Assembly: GCA_002085465.1 (NCBI GenBank)
Contig: NBML01000008.1
Span: 1-44,166 of the forward strand
From: Desulfobacteraceae bacterium 4572_89
GTDB taxonomy: Bacteria; Desulfobacterota; Desulfobacteria; Desulfobacterales; Desulfobacteraceae
DNA length: 44,166 bases
Direction: 5' to 3'
The position numbers and the translations under genes were made by a program. Below, in pieces: positions 8,473 to 16,081 of this stretch (positions are counted from its first letter, which is position 1; each line of letters begins with the position of its first letter). The notes below the pieces were generated by a model. It did no database searches and was not told the DNA's origin. It saw only the letters and a program-made list of their open reading frames with translations.

Positions 8473-8916
8473 ATGTTTGACTCTGTTATCCTGGCCTGTG
8501 CTTCATGCAAGGCCAAAAACCGCATTCCCATTTCCAGGATCAAGGATGGGGCAAAATGCGGAAAATGCGGGGCAGTACTACCCATGGAAGATCTGGGAAA
8601 GGTTTTTTCCATTAGCGATGCCACCTTTGAACGTGAAGTCATGGGGTCTGGACTTCCTGTCCTGGTGGACTGCTGGGCGCCCTGGTGCGGGCCCTGCCGG
8701 GCCATGGCCCCTGTGCTGGATGACCTGGCCAGAAAATATCAGGCACAGGTTAAAATAGTAAAGCTTAATGTGGATGAAAATCCAGTGACAGGATCAAGGT
8801 TTTCCATTTCAAGTATACCCACCATGCTCCTTGTAAAGAACGGTCAGGTAAGGGATACCCTGGTGGGAGCTTTGCCCAGAGAACAAATGGAAGCGGCCAT
8901 TGAGCGAATTATATGA
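8473..8916 (+). CDS. trxC: Thioredoxin 2-type (zinc-ribbon thioredoxin)
   Basis: A 147-residue thioredoxin. The N-terminus carries two C-x-x-C pairs (CASC and CGKC) that bind zinc in TrxC-type proteins. The thioredoxin core follows with WAPWCGPCRAM as active site near residue 75 and SSIPTMLL as the cis-proline loop. Length matches TrxC. It lies nine bases after flavodoxin. It would keep cytosolic thiols reduced and feed peroxiredoxin-like enzymes under oxidative stress. The segment beyond its stop enters the decayed kinase region. Confidence 0.93.
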   Translation: MFDSVILACASCKAKNRIPISRIKDGAKCGKCGAVLPMEDLGKVFSISDATFEREVMGSGLPVLVDCWAPWCGPCRAMAPVLDDLARKYQAQVKIVKLNVDENPVTGSRFSISSIPTMLLVKNGQVRDTLVGALPREQMEAAIERII

Positions 8917-8959
8917 AATAGAAAATCCAGGTTTTATTCAATGGCTGAAAGATAATTAA

Positions 8960-9452
8960 TTGTTTACAAACATGAAAAAACATAATATCGGTATGTATGA
9001 TCGGTATTCTCCATTTCTGGGTTTTCTTGAACAAGAATTCATGGATGCCAGTGACAGGCTGCCCCTAAAATTTTCCCATGGGGAGGGATTTTCATCCCTT
9101 GAATGTGATCTGGGACCATCATCGTATCAAGGCTGTGATCGACTGGGAATTTTTAGGTTTTAAACCGGATATATATGATTTGGCCAACCTTGTGGGCTGC
9201 GCTGGAATTGAAAATCCCGAAGGGTTTGGCATGCCCATGGTTATAACCTTTTTACGTGAAATCCGGGCTGCAAAAATTATCAGTTCTCAAGGATGGCAAT
9301 ATTTCCCAGAGTATATCCTTGCATTACGATTTGCCTGGCTGTCTGAGTGGCTCAGGAAAAAGGACCAGGAAATGCTGGAAATGGAAGCCGCATTTATGGA
9401 TATTCTTATAAAAAACATAAAAGACCTTAGATATATCTGGGAAATTGGATAG
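8960..9452 (+). pseudogene. Broken APH-fold phosphotransferase (choline/aminoglycoside kinase family)
   Basis: Two adjacent frames carry one conserved block. The first frame runs to the catalytic loop as KFSHG and the second resumes as DFHPLNVIW, followed by the metal-binding Asp loop (VIDWEFLGFKPDIYDLANL). Removing one copy of a GGGA tandem duplication (9081-9084 and 9085-9088) restores the canonical H-G-D-F-H-P-x-N motif, so a 4-base insertion caused the shift. In addition only about 40 residues precede the loop, where intact members have well over 150; a TAA at 8957 closes that frame. So the gene lacks its ATP-binding lobe and is frameshifted. Substrate is unknown. Confidence 0.8.
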
Positions 9453-9709
9453 GATTGGCTGCCTTGGACCTTTTTAACAGTGATATATGTTTATAGTATT
9501 TTATGGGGACATATTTGTATCAGACTTACTGAGTCATTGATACGATTTACTGAGACATGTCTGTGTCTTAAACCGCGATATTTTAAAAAAAATATCGAAA
9601 AGATTTGGAAATCAATGGATTTTTTATTTTTACGAAATAATTATACCCTGGTATGATGCTTGCTCTAATACATCCCAAGAAGAAGACTTCTAATCCAGGA
9701 GGGATACAA
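9453..9709. other. Non-coding stretch before rubrerythrin relic
   Basis: No gene is supported here. It holds a hairpin at 9517-9543 (GTATCAGACT pairing with AGTC and TGATAC across a two-base bulge), a second ACTGAG copy at 9549-9554 and the 10-base palindrome AGACATGTCT just after it. The arrangement looks like the end of a decayed mobile element, but no transposase remains. Confidence 0.3.
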
Positions 9710-9933
9710 ATGTCGAAAAGTTTCAGTTAAGGCTAAAGACAAAACAGAGCCAGGGTATGTCTGGAAATTTTTACGGGGCTTTGAAATCCAAAAATGAGAT
9801 ATATTACCAAATGGCATCTCTTTTCAAAGAAGTGACTAAAAATGAAAAACAATTTGCATCTCAATGGATGAATTTTATTCTTAAATCAGATTCTTCAAAT
9901 ATCCCTGGTAAATTTTTTATAAATAATTTATAA
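9710..9933 (+). pseudogene. Rubrerythrin relic, frameshifted and missing metal ligands
   Basis: A strong AGGAGGG and ATG at 9710 open a frame that reads MSKS, as rubrerythrins do, but it stops after six codons. The overlapping frame from about 9715 to TAA 9931 aligns without gaps to the first half of rubrerythrin: K-F-Q-L-R-L, then Q-S-Q where the family has E-S-Q, FYGAL, and YYQMASLFKEVTKNEKQF where the family has NEKEH. The first metal Glu is therefore Gln, and the E-x-x-H ligands are lost (EKQF). Nothing of the second half or the rubredoxin domain remains. It lies directly before desulfoferrodoxin, a common rubrerythrin position. I call it a decayed gene; the alignment is from memory of the family. 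Confidence 0.65.
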
Positions 9934-10011
9934 AATTAGTGATCCCAGTATCAACAATTTCTCCGGGTAATATAAAATTTAATCAATAAACTAAAAAAAG
10001 GAGCGAATCAA

Positions 10012-10392
10012 ATGGCAGACAAAATGGGTATTTACAAATGTGGTAAATGTGGGAATATCGTACAGGTACTTCATGGTGAAAAACCTCCGGTAATGTGCTG
10101 CGGCGATCCAATGGATAAACTTGTTGAAAATACAGTTGATGCAGCCAAGGAAAAACATGTGCCTGTGATTGAGAAAGTGGATGGAGGCTATCTTGTAAAA
10201 GTGGGCAGTGTTGCCCATCCCATGGGTGAGGATCACTGGATCGAATGGATTGAACTTGTAAGCTGTGAAGGGAGCTATGTTCAACGCGTGATGCTGACCC
10301 CGGATAGTGTTCCTGAAGCCACATTTAAAACAGACACTGACGACGTTTATGCCTTGGCCTATTGCAATCTCCACGGTCTTTGGAAATCCTGA
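10012..10392 (+). CDS. dfx: Desulfoferrodoxin (superoxide reductase)
   Basis: A 126-residue two-iron superoxide reductase, full length. The N-terminal desulforedoxin-type Fe(Cys)4 site uses C10, C13 and the adjacent pair C29-C30. The catalytic Fe(His)4(Cys) site is visible as EKHVP, VAHPM, EDHWIEWIEL and the C-terminal C-N-L-H-G-L-W. It reduces superoxide to peroxide in the cytoplasm using rubredoxin electrons; peroxide would go to the rubrerythrin-type proteins. The ATG has AAAAGGAG upstream. A bidirectional terminator separates it from the convergent diiron gene. Confidence 0.96.
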   Translation: MADKMGIYKCGKCGNIVQVLHGEKPPVMCCGDPMDKLVENTVDAAKEKHVPVIEKVDGGYLVKVGSVAHPMGEDHWIEWIELVSCEGSYVQRVMLTPDSVPEATFKTDTDDVYALAYCNLHGLWKS

Positions 10393-10417
10393 TTCTTTCA
10401 GCTGTTAAAAATATTAT

Positions 10418-10455
10418 AAAAGCCCACAAGTTCTCAAAAGAAATTGTGGGCTTTT
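10418..10455. terminator. Bidirectional intrinsic terminator
   Basis: Twelve-base complementary arms, AAAAGCCCACAA at 10418-10429 and TTGTGGGCTTTT at 10444-10455, with A/T runs on the outer sides. It serves desulfoferrodoxin on plus and the diiron gene on minus. Confidence 0.9.
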
Positions 10456-10478
10456 ATATTCACTATATTGAATCTGGT

Positions 10479-10952
10479 TTATTCTAATCCAACAAGCTTT
10501 GCAGCCAGCATTTTAATATGGCTCATCTCTTCCTTGATAATATCGTCAATTTTTGAGCTGCCCATTTTTTCAGATACCAGTTCCTTCATTCCAAGATAAA
10601 AGGCTATGGAGTCTTTTTCTGCTGTAATGGCAGAGGCAAGAATGCCCTTAATACTGGTTTCAGGCTGTTGTTTTTCAAAGAACACCCTGGTGTCGGCAAG
10701 GGCCTTTAAGTAAAGGGCATTTTCATCATTTGGGTCAAAGGTCGCTGTCAGGGTGTTTTCAGATGTAAGATCCTTTTGCATTTCAGCAAAGGTTTGCTCA
10801 TGACTGTCTTCCATGTCTGCAAGCCCAAGAAGAAATTGCTTGTGCCTATCCTCATCCACTCGGTTTGCTGATTCCCTGTAAAATTCAGCACCGTTTATTT
10901 CAATCTGTTTTGCCATTTCAAATATATCGTTTGCATTGAACTCGCTGGCCAT
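10479..10952 (-). CDS. Rubrerythrin-like ferritin-fold diiron protein
   Basis: About 157 residues with a four-helix diiron pattern: EINGAEFY, DMEDSHEQ (E-x-x-H), TAEKDSIAFY and KEEMSHIKM (E-x-x-H). There is no rubredoxin domain. The ATG at 10952 is chosen over the one at 10964 because GGAGGA (10957-10962) sits four bases before it and would overlap the earlier start. Likely a peroxide- or oxygen-reactive protein next to the flavodiiron gene 36 bases farther upstream on the same strand, so possibly its transcriptional follower. It differs from the 1222 protein in sequence but shares the fold and the missing Cys4 domain. Confidence 0.88.
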   Translation of the reverse strand: MASEFNANDIFEMAKQIEINGAEFYRESANRVDEDRHKQFLLGLADMEDSHEQTFAEMQKDLTSENTLTATFDPNDENALYLKALADTRVFFEKQQPETSIKGILASAITAEKDSIAFYLGMKELVSEKMGSSKIDDIIKEEMSHIKMLAAKLVGLE

Positions 10953-11000
10953 TTTGTCCTCCAAATTTTATAAACCCATTTTATAAACCATAGGATATCT

Positions 11001-12197
11001 TTAGGATACTTTTTCTTTGAGTGTCTCTGCCAGCTTTACACCAAGATCAAAGCATTTTTGCAGATCAGCTTCATCTGGTACATATTGAACTTTAACACCA
11101 GGATCAATAATATCCATTTTCATCTCTTCAAACTCTTTGTTCAATATCTTAACAGCCTCACCGCTCCAACCATAGGATCCAAAGGCAGTTGCAATTTTAT
11201 TCTGGGGTCGAAGACCCTTTATATAGGTCATGACATCTGCAATCACAGGAAAAATGCTATTGTTCAGGGTGGGGGACCCCACGGCAATTGCTCCTGCATC
11301 AAGCAATTCAGTGATAATGTCACTTCTATGCCACTTCCGGGTATTCATCAGCCTTACATTAACATCCTGGGATTCGATTCCACTGGTAATGGCTCTGGCC
11401 ATTTTGGTGGTGCTGTCCCACATGGAATCAAAAATTACTACCGCTTTTTTTGTTGGTGCCTGTTTGGACCACACATCATAGGCTTTAATGATTTTAGACG
11501 GATTGCTGCGCCATAATATACCATGGTCCGGGCAGATCAGGTTGATTTTCAAGTTCATCTTTGCCACGTCTTTTAGCAAAGCCTGGACCCTTGGAGAAAA
11601 ATGCAGCAGGATGTTGGCATAATATTTTCTCGCATGGGGCATGATCTCATCCCCGATTTCGTCATCAAAAAACATGTCGCCGCAATAATGCTGGCCAAAG
11701 GCATCACTTGAAAAGAGAATGGCCTCCTTTGCAAGGTAGGTAAACATGCTGTCAGGCCAGTGGAGCATTTTTGTATCTAGAAAGGAAAAAGTCCTATCTC
11801 CCAGTTTAAGTTCATCCCCTGTACCCACCACCTTAAAATTAAATTCACGATTAAAATGATTTTTCAGGGTTTGGGCCCCCATTTTTGAACAATATATGGG
11901 TTTGTCTTTTCCAATTTTATGCATTATTTTTGGAATTGACCCGGAATGGTCCATTTCAGAATGGTTGCTGATGACGACATCAATTAGCTTTGGATCAATT
12001 ATTCTGCTGATATTATCCAGCAGTTCATCGCCAAAGCTGGCTTTGACCGTGTCAATGAGAATATTTTTTTCACCCAACACTAAAAATGCATTATAGGTGG
12101 TACCCTCATAGGTGGAATATCCGTGAAAATCACGGATATCCCAGTCTCTGCAGCCGACAGAATATATCCCATCTGCTATTTCAATGGGTTTATACAT
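11001..12197 (-). CDS. fprA: Flavodiiron protein (oxygen or NO reductase)
   Basis: A 398-residue A-type flavodiiron protein. The metallo-beta-lactamase-like half contains the diiron ligands H79-x-E-x-D-H (SNHSEMDHSGS), the His of KMLHWPD, the Asp of SSDAFGQHY and the His of CPDHGILW. The C-terminal half is a flavodoxin domain (FDSMWDSTTKMA and FGSYGWSGEAV). It reduces O2 to water, or NO to N2O, using electrons from rubredoxin. It has AGGTAG just before the start. A pair of direct repeats about 100 bases upstream may regulate it. Confidence 0.95.
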   Translation of the reverse strand: MYKPIEIADGIYSVGCRDWDIRDFHGYSTYEGTTYNAFLVLGEKNILIDTVKASFGDELLDNISRIIDPKLIDVVISNHSEMDHSGSIPKIMHKIGKDKPIYCSKMGAQTLKNHFNREFNFKVVGTGDELKLGDRTFSFLDTKMLHWPDSMFTYLAKEAILFSSDAFGQHYCGDMFFDDEIGDEIMPHARKYYANILLHFSPRVQALLKDVAKMNLKINLICPDHGILWRSNPSKIIKAYDVWSKQAPTKKAVVIFDSMWDSTTKMARAITSGIESQDVNVRLMNTRKWHRSDIITELLDAGAIAVGSPTLNNSIFPVIADVMTYIKGLRPQNKIATAFGSYGWSGEAVKILNKEFEEMKMDIIDPGVKVQYVPDEADLQKCFDLGVKLAETLKEKVS

Positions 12198-12495
12198 GCA
12201 TCTACCTCTCTAAATTTAGTCATTTATTGTCCTCCAAAAAAATAAGAATTAATAAATTATCTTATACAGATTTATTTCACTGCTAACCTAATTGTTGCAA
12301 GTAACAGTTGCAATAAATAATTTAATCTGCAAGTAACATGCCTTACAATTAGGTGTATAAGAAGTATGATAAAAAGGTATCAACTTGATTGGTATTATTA
12401 TAATATACGATTTGTAAAATCAATATATCATTTGGAAGCAGTGAAGATAGCTGCAAATATGCAAAATAGATATACATAAATCAGGACATACATAA
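12198..12495. other. Divergent intergenic region of fprA and the epimerase gene
   Basis: About 300 bases, very AT-rich, without a supported gene. It contains the 12295-12338 direct repeats and a small palindrome (ATCAACTTGAT, 12377-12387), so it probably carries the fprA promoter. Confidence 0.4.
12295..12338. promoter_or_regulatory. Direct-repeat operator candidate upstream of fprA
   Basis: TTGCAAGTAACA at 12295-12306 recurs as CTGCAAGTAACA at 12327-12338 (11 of 12 identical), 32 bases start to start, close to three helical turns. A third partial copy (GTTGCAA, 12307-12313) follows the first at once. The spacing suggests two regulator dimers on one DNA face. Confidence 0.4.
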
Positions 12496-12543
12496 ATTAA
12501 AATATATAGAAAAAAAACTATAATCAATGTATCTGTTGAAAAA

Positions 12544-13917
12544 ATGTTTGAGTGGCATGCCAGGGAAGGAGCTATTCTCAGGCTGACTCCTCCATGGTCT
12601 CCTTTGAAGTTGATTTCCCGTACAGGCATTGGCATTGAAAAAGGGGTGCAGGTTAAATTCAGGATGGACCTGTTCAAAATTCCCATGACCTGGGAGGCTG
12701 AACATATAGAGTATCAGGAAAATACCATGTTCAAGGACCATCAGACAAAGGGGCCTTTTGCAAAATGGGAGCATACACATTTGTTCCATGATCAAGGTAG
12801 AAATGACCAAGGTAAAAATGGCCAAGGAAAAAAAAGTTCTGTCATGGAGGATCAGGTGGCTTTTAAACTGCCCCTGGGTTTTCTCAGTCTTCCCTTTTAC
12901 GGTTATGTCCTGAAAGAATTGGCACGGGTTTTTGATTACCGCCATCGAGTTCTAAAATATGATCTGGAACACAGATTGGAAAATAACTCAGAGCCTGGAG
13001 CAGGTAAGGCCAGAAAACAACGGATCCTTATTTCCGGGGCCAGCGGCAGCATAGGCTCCATTCTTGTTCCTTTTTTAAGAACCTGCGGCCATGAGGTTGT
13101 CCGCCTGGTTCGTAAATCATCAAATCTTGAAAACGATGAGCTTTTCTGGGACCCTTACAATAATATTCTGGACATGGAAAAAGCCGGTTCCATTGATGCT
13201 GTTATCAATCTTAACGGCGCTGATATCTCCCGGGGCAGATGGAGCATGAAAAAAAGACAATTAATTGTTGATTCAAGGGTAAAACCCACAATGGTTTTGG
13301 TGGAAAAAATGAAGCAGATGGCTGTTCCCCCCTCGGTTTTTATTTCCTCCTCGGCCATTGGCCTGTATGGTGAAGGGCAGAACAGGGTGCTGACGGAAAA
13401 AGACCCAAAGGGCGACTCATTTATTTCCAGGGTTTGTGACCAATGGGAAAAAGCCTCTTTTGATGCACAAAAAGCAGGTATCAGGACCATTCAATTGCGC
13501 ATTGGCGTGGTGCTGACTCCTTCTGGAGGTGCCCTGAAAAGAATGCTGCTGCCATTCAGTCTTGGGCTTGGCACAAGGCTTTCCAAGGGCAGTCAATACA
13601 TGAGCTGGATAAGTATGGACGATGCCCTGGGCGGCATCCTCCATATTTTGAAAAATCAGGATGTTGAAGGAGCAGTCAATTTGACTGCCCCCAATCCGGT
13701 GACCAATAAAATGTTTACTAAAATCCTGGGCCGGGTGATGTCACGGCCAGCCCCTTTTGTGCTTCCCAGATGGATGGCAATTGGTCTATGGGGAGATATG
13801 GGAAAGGAAACACTTTTGACCAGTGCCAGGGTAATCCCTGAAAAACTTTTGAAAAGTGGATTTTCCTTTGAACATAACAAAATAGAGCCTGCCTTGAAAG
13901 ATATGCTGGGCAGATAA
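12544..13917 (+). CDS. TIGR01777-type NAD(P)-binding epimerase with N-terminal SRPBCC domain
   Basis: A 457-residue fusion. Residues 1-145 form an SRPBCC/START-like domain (FEWHAREGAILRLTPPW), and residues 155-455 the TIGR01777 extended short-chain dehydrogenase with glycine-rich ISGASGSIGS, SSSAIGLYG, and the C-terminal DUF1731-like end. The function of this family is unknown. The open frame runs upstream to 12496 without a stop, and the translation (KTIINVSVEKM) fits the family N-terminus better than the ATG at 12544, but only ATT/ATA codons are available there. So the true start may be non-canonical or lost. A short DQG(R/K)N repeat, about 15 bases per unit, occurs three times near 12793-12830. 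Confidence 0.82.
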   Translation: MFEWHAREGAILRLTPPWSPLKLISRTGIGIEKGVQVKFRMDLFKIPMTWEAEHIEYQENTMFKDHQTKGPFAKWEHTHLFHDQGRNDQGKNGQGKKSSVMEDQVAFKLPLGFLSLPFYGYVLKELARVFDYRHRVLKYDLEHRLENNSEPGAGKARKQRILISGASGSIGSILVPFLRTCGHEVVRLVRKSSNLENDELFWDPYNNILDMEKAGSIDAVINLNGADISRGRWSMKKRQLIVDSRVKPTMVLVEKMKQMAVPPSVFISSSAIGLYGEGQNRVLTEKDPKGDSFISRVCDQWEKASFDAQKAGIRTIQLRIGVVLTPSGGALKRMLLPFSLGLGTRLSKGSQYMSWISMDDALGGILHILKNQDVEGAVNLTAPNPVTNKMFTKILGRVMSRPAPFVLPRWMAIGLWGDMGKETLLTSARVIPEKLLKSGFSFEHNKIEPALKDMLGR

Positions 13918-13959
13918 ATTAATCCAATAAGCAAACTAACCAAGATAATGGAAATATGA

Positions 13960-15063
13960 ATGAATATTAAATTAAAATTATTGTTTTCTTTTCTGATGAT
14001 CATGGCCCTGGCCCTGGGGTTTATCAATATTTATTTTCCTGTTGCAAATTACAGCTTTGAGCGGCTCCATATTTTTTTGTTTAATCTGTGCACAGGGGGA
14101 TCTATTTTGCTCTATTATACCCAGGGAAGGGTAAAGGTTTCCAAGACAGTGCGCCTTTTTTTCCTGAGTTCTCTTATTTATGCTTTTTCAGCATTTTTCA
14201 AGTTCTACCCTCTCACCATCCTGGTTTCCTTACCCCTGTTTATCCTGGTTGAAAAGATCAGGATTCAGAAATTTTCTCTTTTTCCTGTTCTGTTTTTTCA
14301 AAAAAAAGCCCATGTGTCTGATAAATTTCACCAGGCATCACTTCTATGCCTCTCCATAGGCATCCTCATGGCCTCCATGGTAATTTTAAACAATGAATAC
14401 CTGAAATGGGTCTACATGGAAAAATTGACTTTAAATACTTTTTTCCTGGGTTTTTCTTTCCCCTTGTCCTTAATCACCCTTTCCCTTGTATTTTCAATGC
14501 TGCAAAAAGTTGAAATCTCCAGCAGAAAAATGTTGATGGAAATTTCTTTCTGGACCATTACCCTGGGAGTTATAATCTTTTTTATTTTTATCCTCTTTGA
14601 AAAATTTATTCCCCAGATATTTGTCACTGTTGCCCTGTTTATGGCTGTTGTTCTGGTTTTTTATCTTTATTCGGCCTTTGCAGAGAAAATTCAGCAGAAA
14701 TTGTTTCTAACCTCTGGTATTGGATTTCTGATTTTTACAGCTGTTACAGGCATTGCCTATATATTCCTTCAAATGTCCGAGGGGTATGATCATGAAAAAA
14801 CCAAATGGCTGCTTCATATCCATGTGTTTTCCTCACTTTACGGGTGGAATCTCTGTGGGTTATCCATAATTTGCCGGTTTGACGATTTTCCCATTAAACT
14901 TCATTCCCCCTCCGTGATTTTCATCCATTGGCTCACTGCAATTGTCCTGGCTCCCCTTGGGGTTTTTTATGGCTGGTTTGCTCTTCTGGCCATTGCAGGA
15001 TATGCTTTTATCACCATCACCCTGTTTTTCAGCAGTAATTATGGAAAAAAGGCTGTTATATGA
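13960..15063 (+). CDS. Polytopic membrane protein of unknown function
   Basis: A 367-residue protein with about ten hydrophobic segments spread from residue 5 to 360 and short basic loops, so an inner-membrane protein. A few histidines lie at membrane edges (HIHVFSSLYGWN near residue 285, FIHWLTAIVL near 325), reminiscent of heme-copper-oxidase-like or NnrS-like folds, but I do not recognise a family. Its 3' end overlaps the DHH phosphoesterase by four bases (ATGA), and the epimerase lies 42 bases upstream, so the three probably form one transcription unit. Confidence 0.75.
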   Translation: MNIKLKLLFSFLMIMALALGFINIYFPVANYSFERLHIFLFNLCTGGSILLYYTQGRVKVSKTVRLFFLSSLIYAFSAFFKFYPLTILVSLPLFILVEKIRIQKFSLFPVLFFQKKAHVSDKFHQASLLCLSIGILMASMVILNNEYLKWVYMEKLTLNTFFLGFSFPLSLITLSLVFSMLQKVEISSRKMLMEISFWTITLGVIIFFIFILFEKFIPQIFVTVALFMAVVLVFYLYSAFAEKIQQKLFLTSGIGFLIFTAVTGIAYIFLQMSEGYDHEKTKWLLHIHVFSSLYGWNLCGLSIICRFDDFPIKLHSPSVIFIHWLTAIVLAPLGVFYGWFALLAIAGYAFITITLFFSSNYGKKAVI

Positions 15064-16049
15064 GCACTAGAGAGAAAATAAAGCGGTTTTTAGATCTGTT
15101 CAACAAGGGGTCAAAGGTGCTGGTGGTGATTAATGCTGATCCAGATGCCATTGCCAGCGCCATGGCAGTAAAACGCATACTATGGCGGAAGGTGTCAGAG
15201 GTGGTAATTGCCCATTTCAATACGATTACCAGGCCTGATAACCTGGCCATGATTGAATATGCAGAATCCGGCCTTGTATCCCTGGATTCCATTGAAAAAA
15301 TAAACCATGATAAATTTGTGATTATAGATTCCCAGCCAGATCATAGCGAGCATTTTTCAGGATTTACCTATGATGCTATTATTGATCATCACCCTTTATC
15401 CTGTGATGAGGCAGCATATGTGGATATCAGGCCCGGGTACGGTGCCTGTTCCACCATCATGACCGAATACCTCAAGGCAATGAAGCTCAAGCCTTCTGCA
15501 AAACTTGCAGCAGCCCTGATGCTGGGAATTAAAACTGACACTGCTGATTTTACCCGGGAGGCTACTTTAAAGGATATCCTCGCATTCCAGCATCTATACA
15601 AATTTGCTGATATGAATATTGTGACAAAGGTTGAAAGGGCTTTGATGACTGAGGACGACCTGGATTTTTTAAGCAATGCCATAAAAAAAAGAAAAATAAT
15701 AAATAACCGGGCTTTTTTCCATGCAGGAATTATTTCCAAACCCGATGAATTGGTTATTATAGCGGATTTCTTTTTATCCATAGCCAGGGTCAATTGGAGC
15801 ATTATTTCAGGAGTGATGGGGAAAAAGCTTATTATTATCCTCCGCAATGACGGGCTTAGAAAAGGTGCTGGCAATACAGCCAAAGAGGCTTTTGAAAAGT
15901 TTGGATCTGCCGGGGGGCACAAGACCATGGCCAGGGCTGAGCTGGAATTAAAACTCATTCGCCAGGAGATAAAAAAAGTGAATCAAAAAGCTCTTTCCCA
16001 TTGGATTATCTGCCAGATTGAAAAAGCAGGCGGAAAAAAAATTGAATAA
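15060..16049 (+). CDS. DHH/DHHA1 phosphoesterase (NrnA-like)
   Basis: A 329-residue DHH-family protein. Metal-site motifs are visible: NADPDAIAS (the D-x-D of motif I), IDSQPD (motif II), IIDHHPL (motif III, the DHH) and a DHHA1 glycine-rich end FGSAGGHKTMA. Members such as NrnA degrade short oligoribonucleotides or pAp; others cleave cyclic dinucleotides. The exact substrate is not visible. It overlaps the membrane protein gene by four bases and so is translationally coupled to it. Confidence 0.88.
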   Translation: MSTREKIKRFLDLFNKGSKVLVVINADPDAIASAMAVKRILWRKVSEVVIAHFNTITRPDNLAMIEYAESGLVSLDSIEKINHDKFVIIDSQPDHSEHFSGFTYDAIIDHHPLSCDEAAYVDIRPGYGACSTIMTEYLKAMKLKPSAKLAAALMLGIKTDTADFTREATLKDILAFQHLYKFADMNIVTKVERALMTEDDLDFLSNAIKKRKIINNRAFFHAGIISKPDELVIIADFFLSIARVNWSIISGVMGKKLIIILRNDGLRKGAGNTAKEAFEKFGSAGGHKTMARAELELKLIRQEIKKVNQKALSHWIICQIEKAGGKKIE

Positions 16050-16081
16050 AAATGAAAAATTTCAATAACAAGGATACATAG

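Noticed and set aside
9078..9452. Intact small gene starting at ATG 9078
   Set aside because: The ATG arises inside the duplicated, frameshifted catalytic loop; the product lacks the N-terminal lobe.
12377..12387. ATCAACTTGAT palindrome as an FNR/HcpR site
   Set aside because: Half-site order and spacing do not match those consensus sites.
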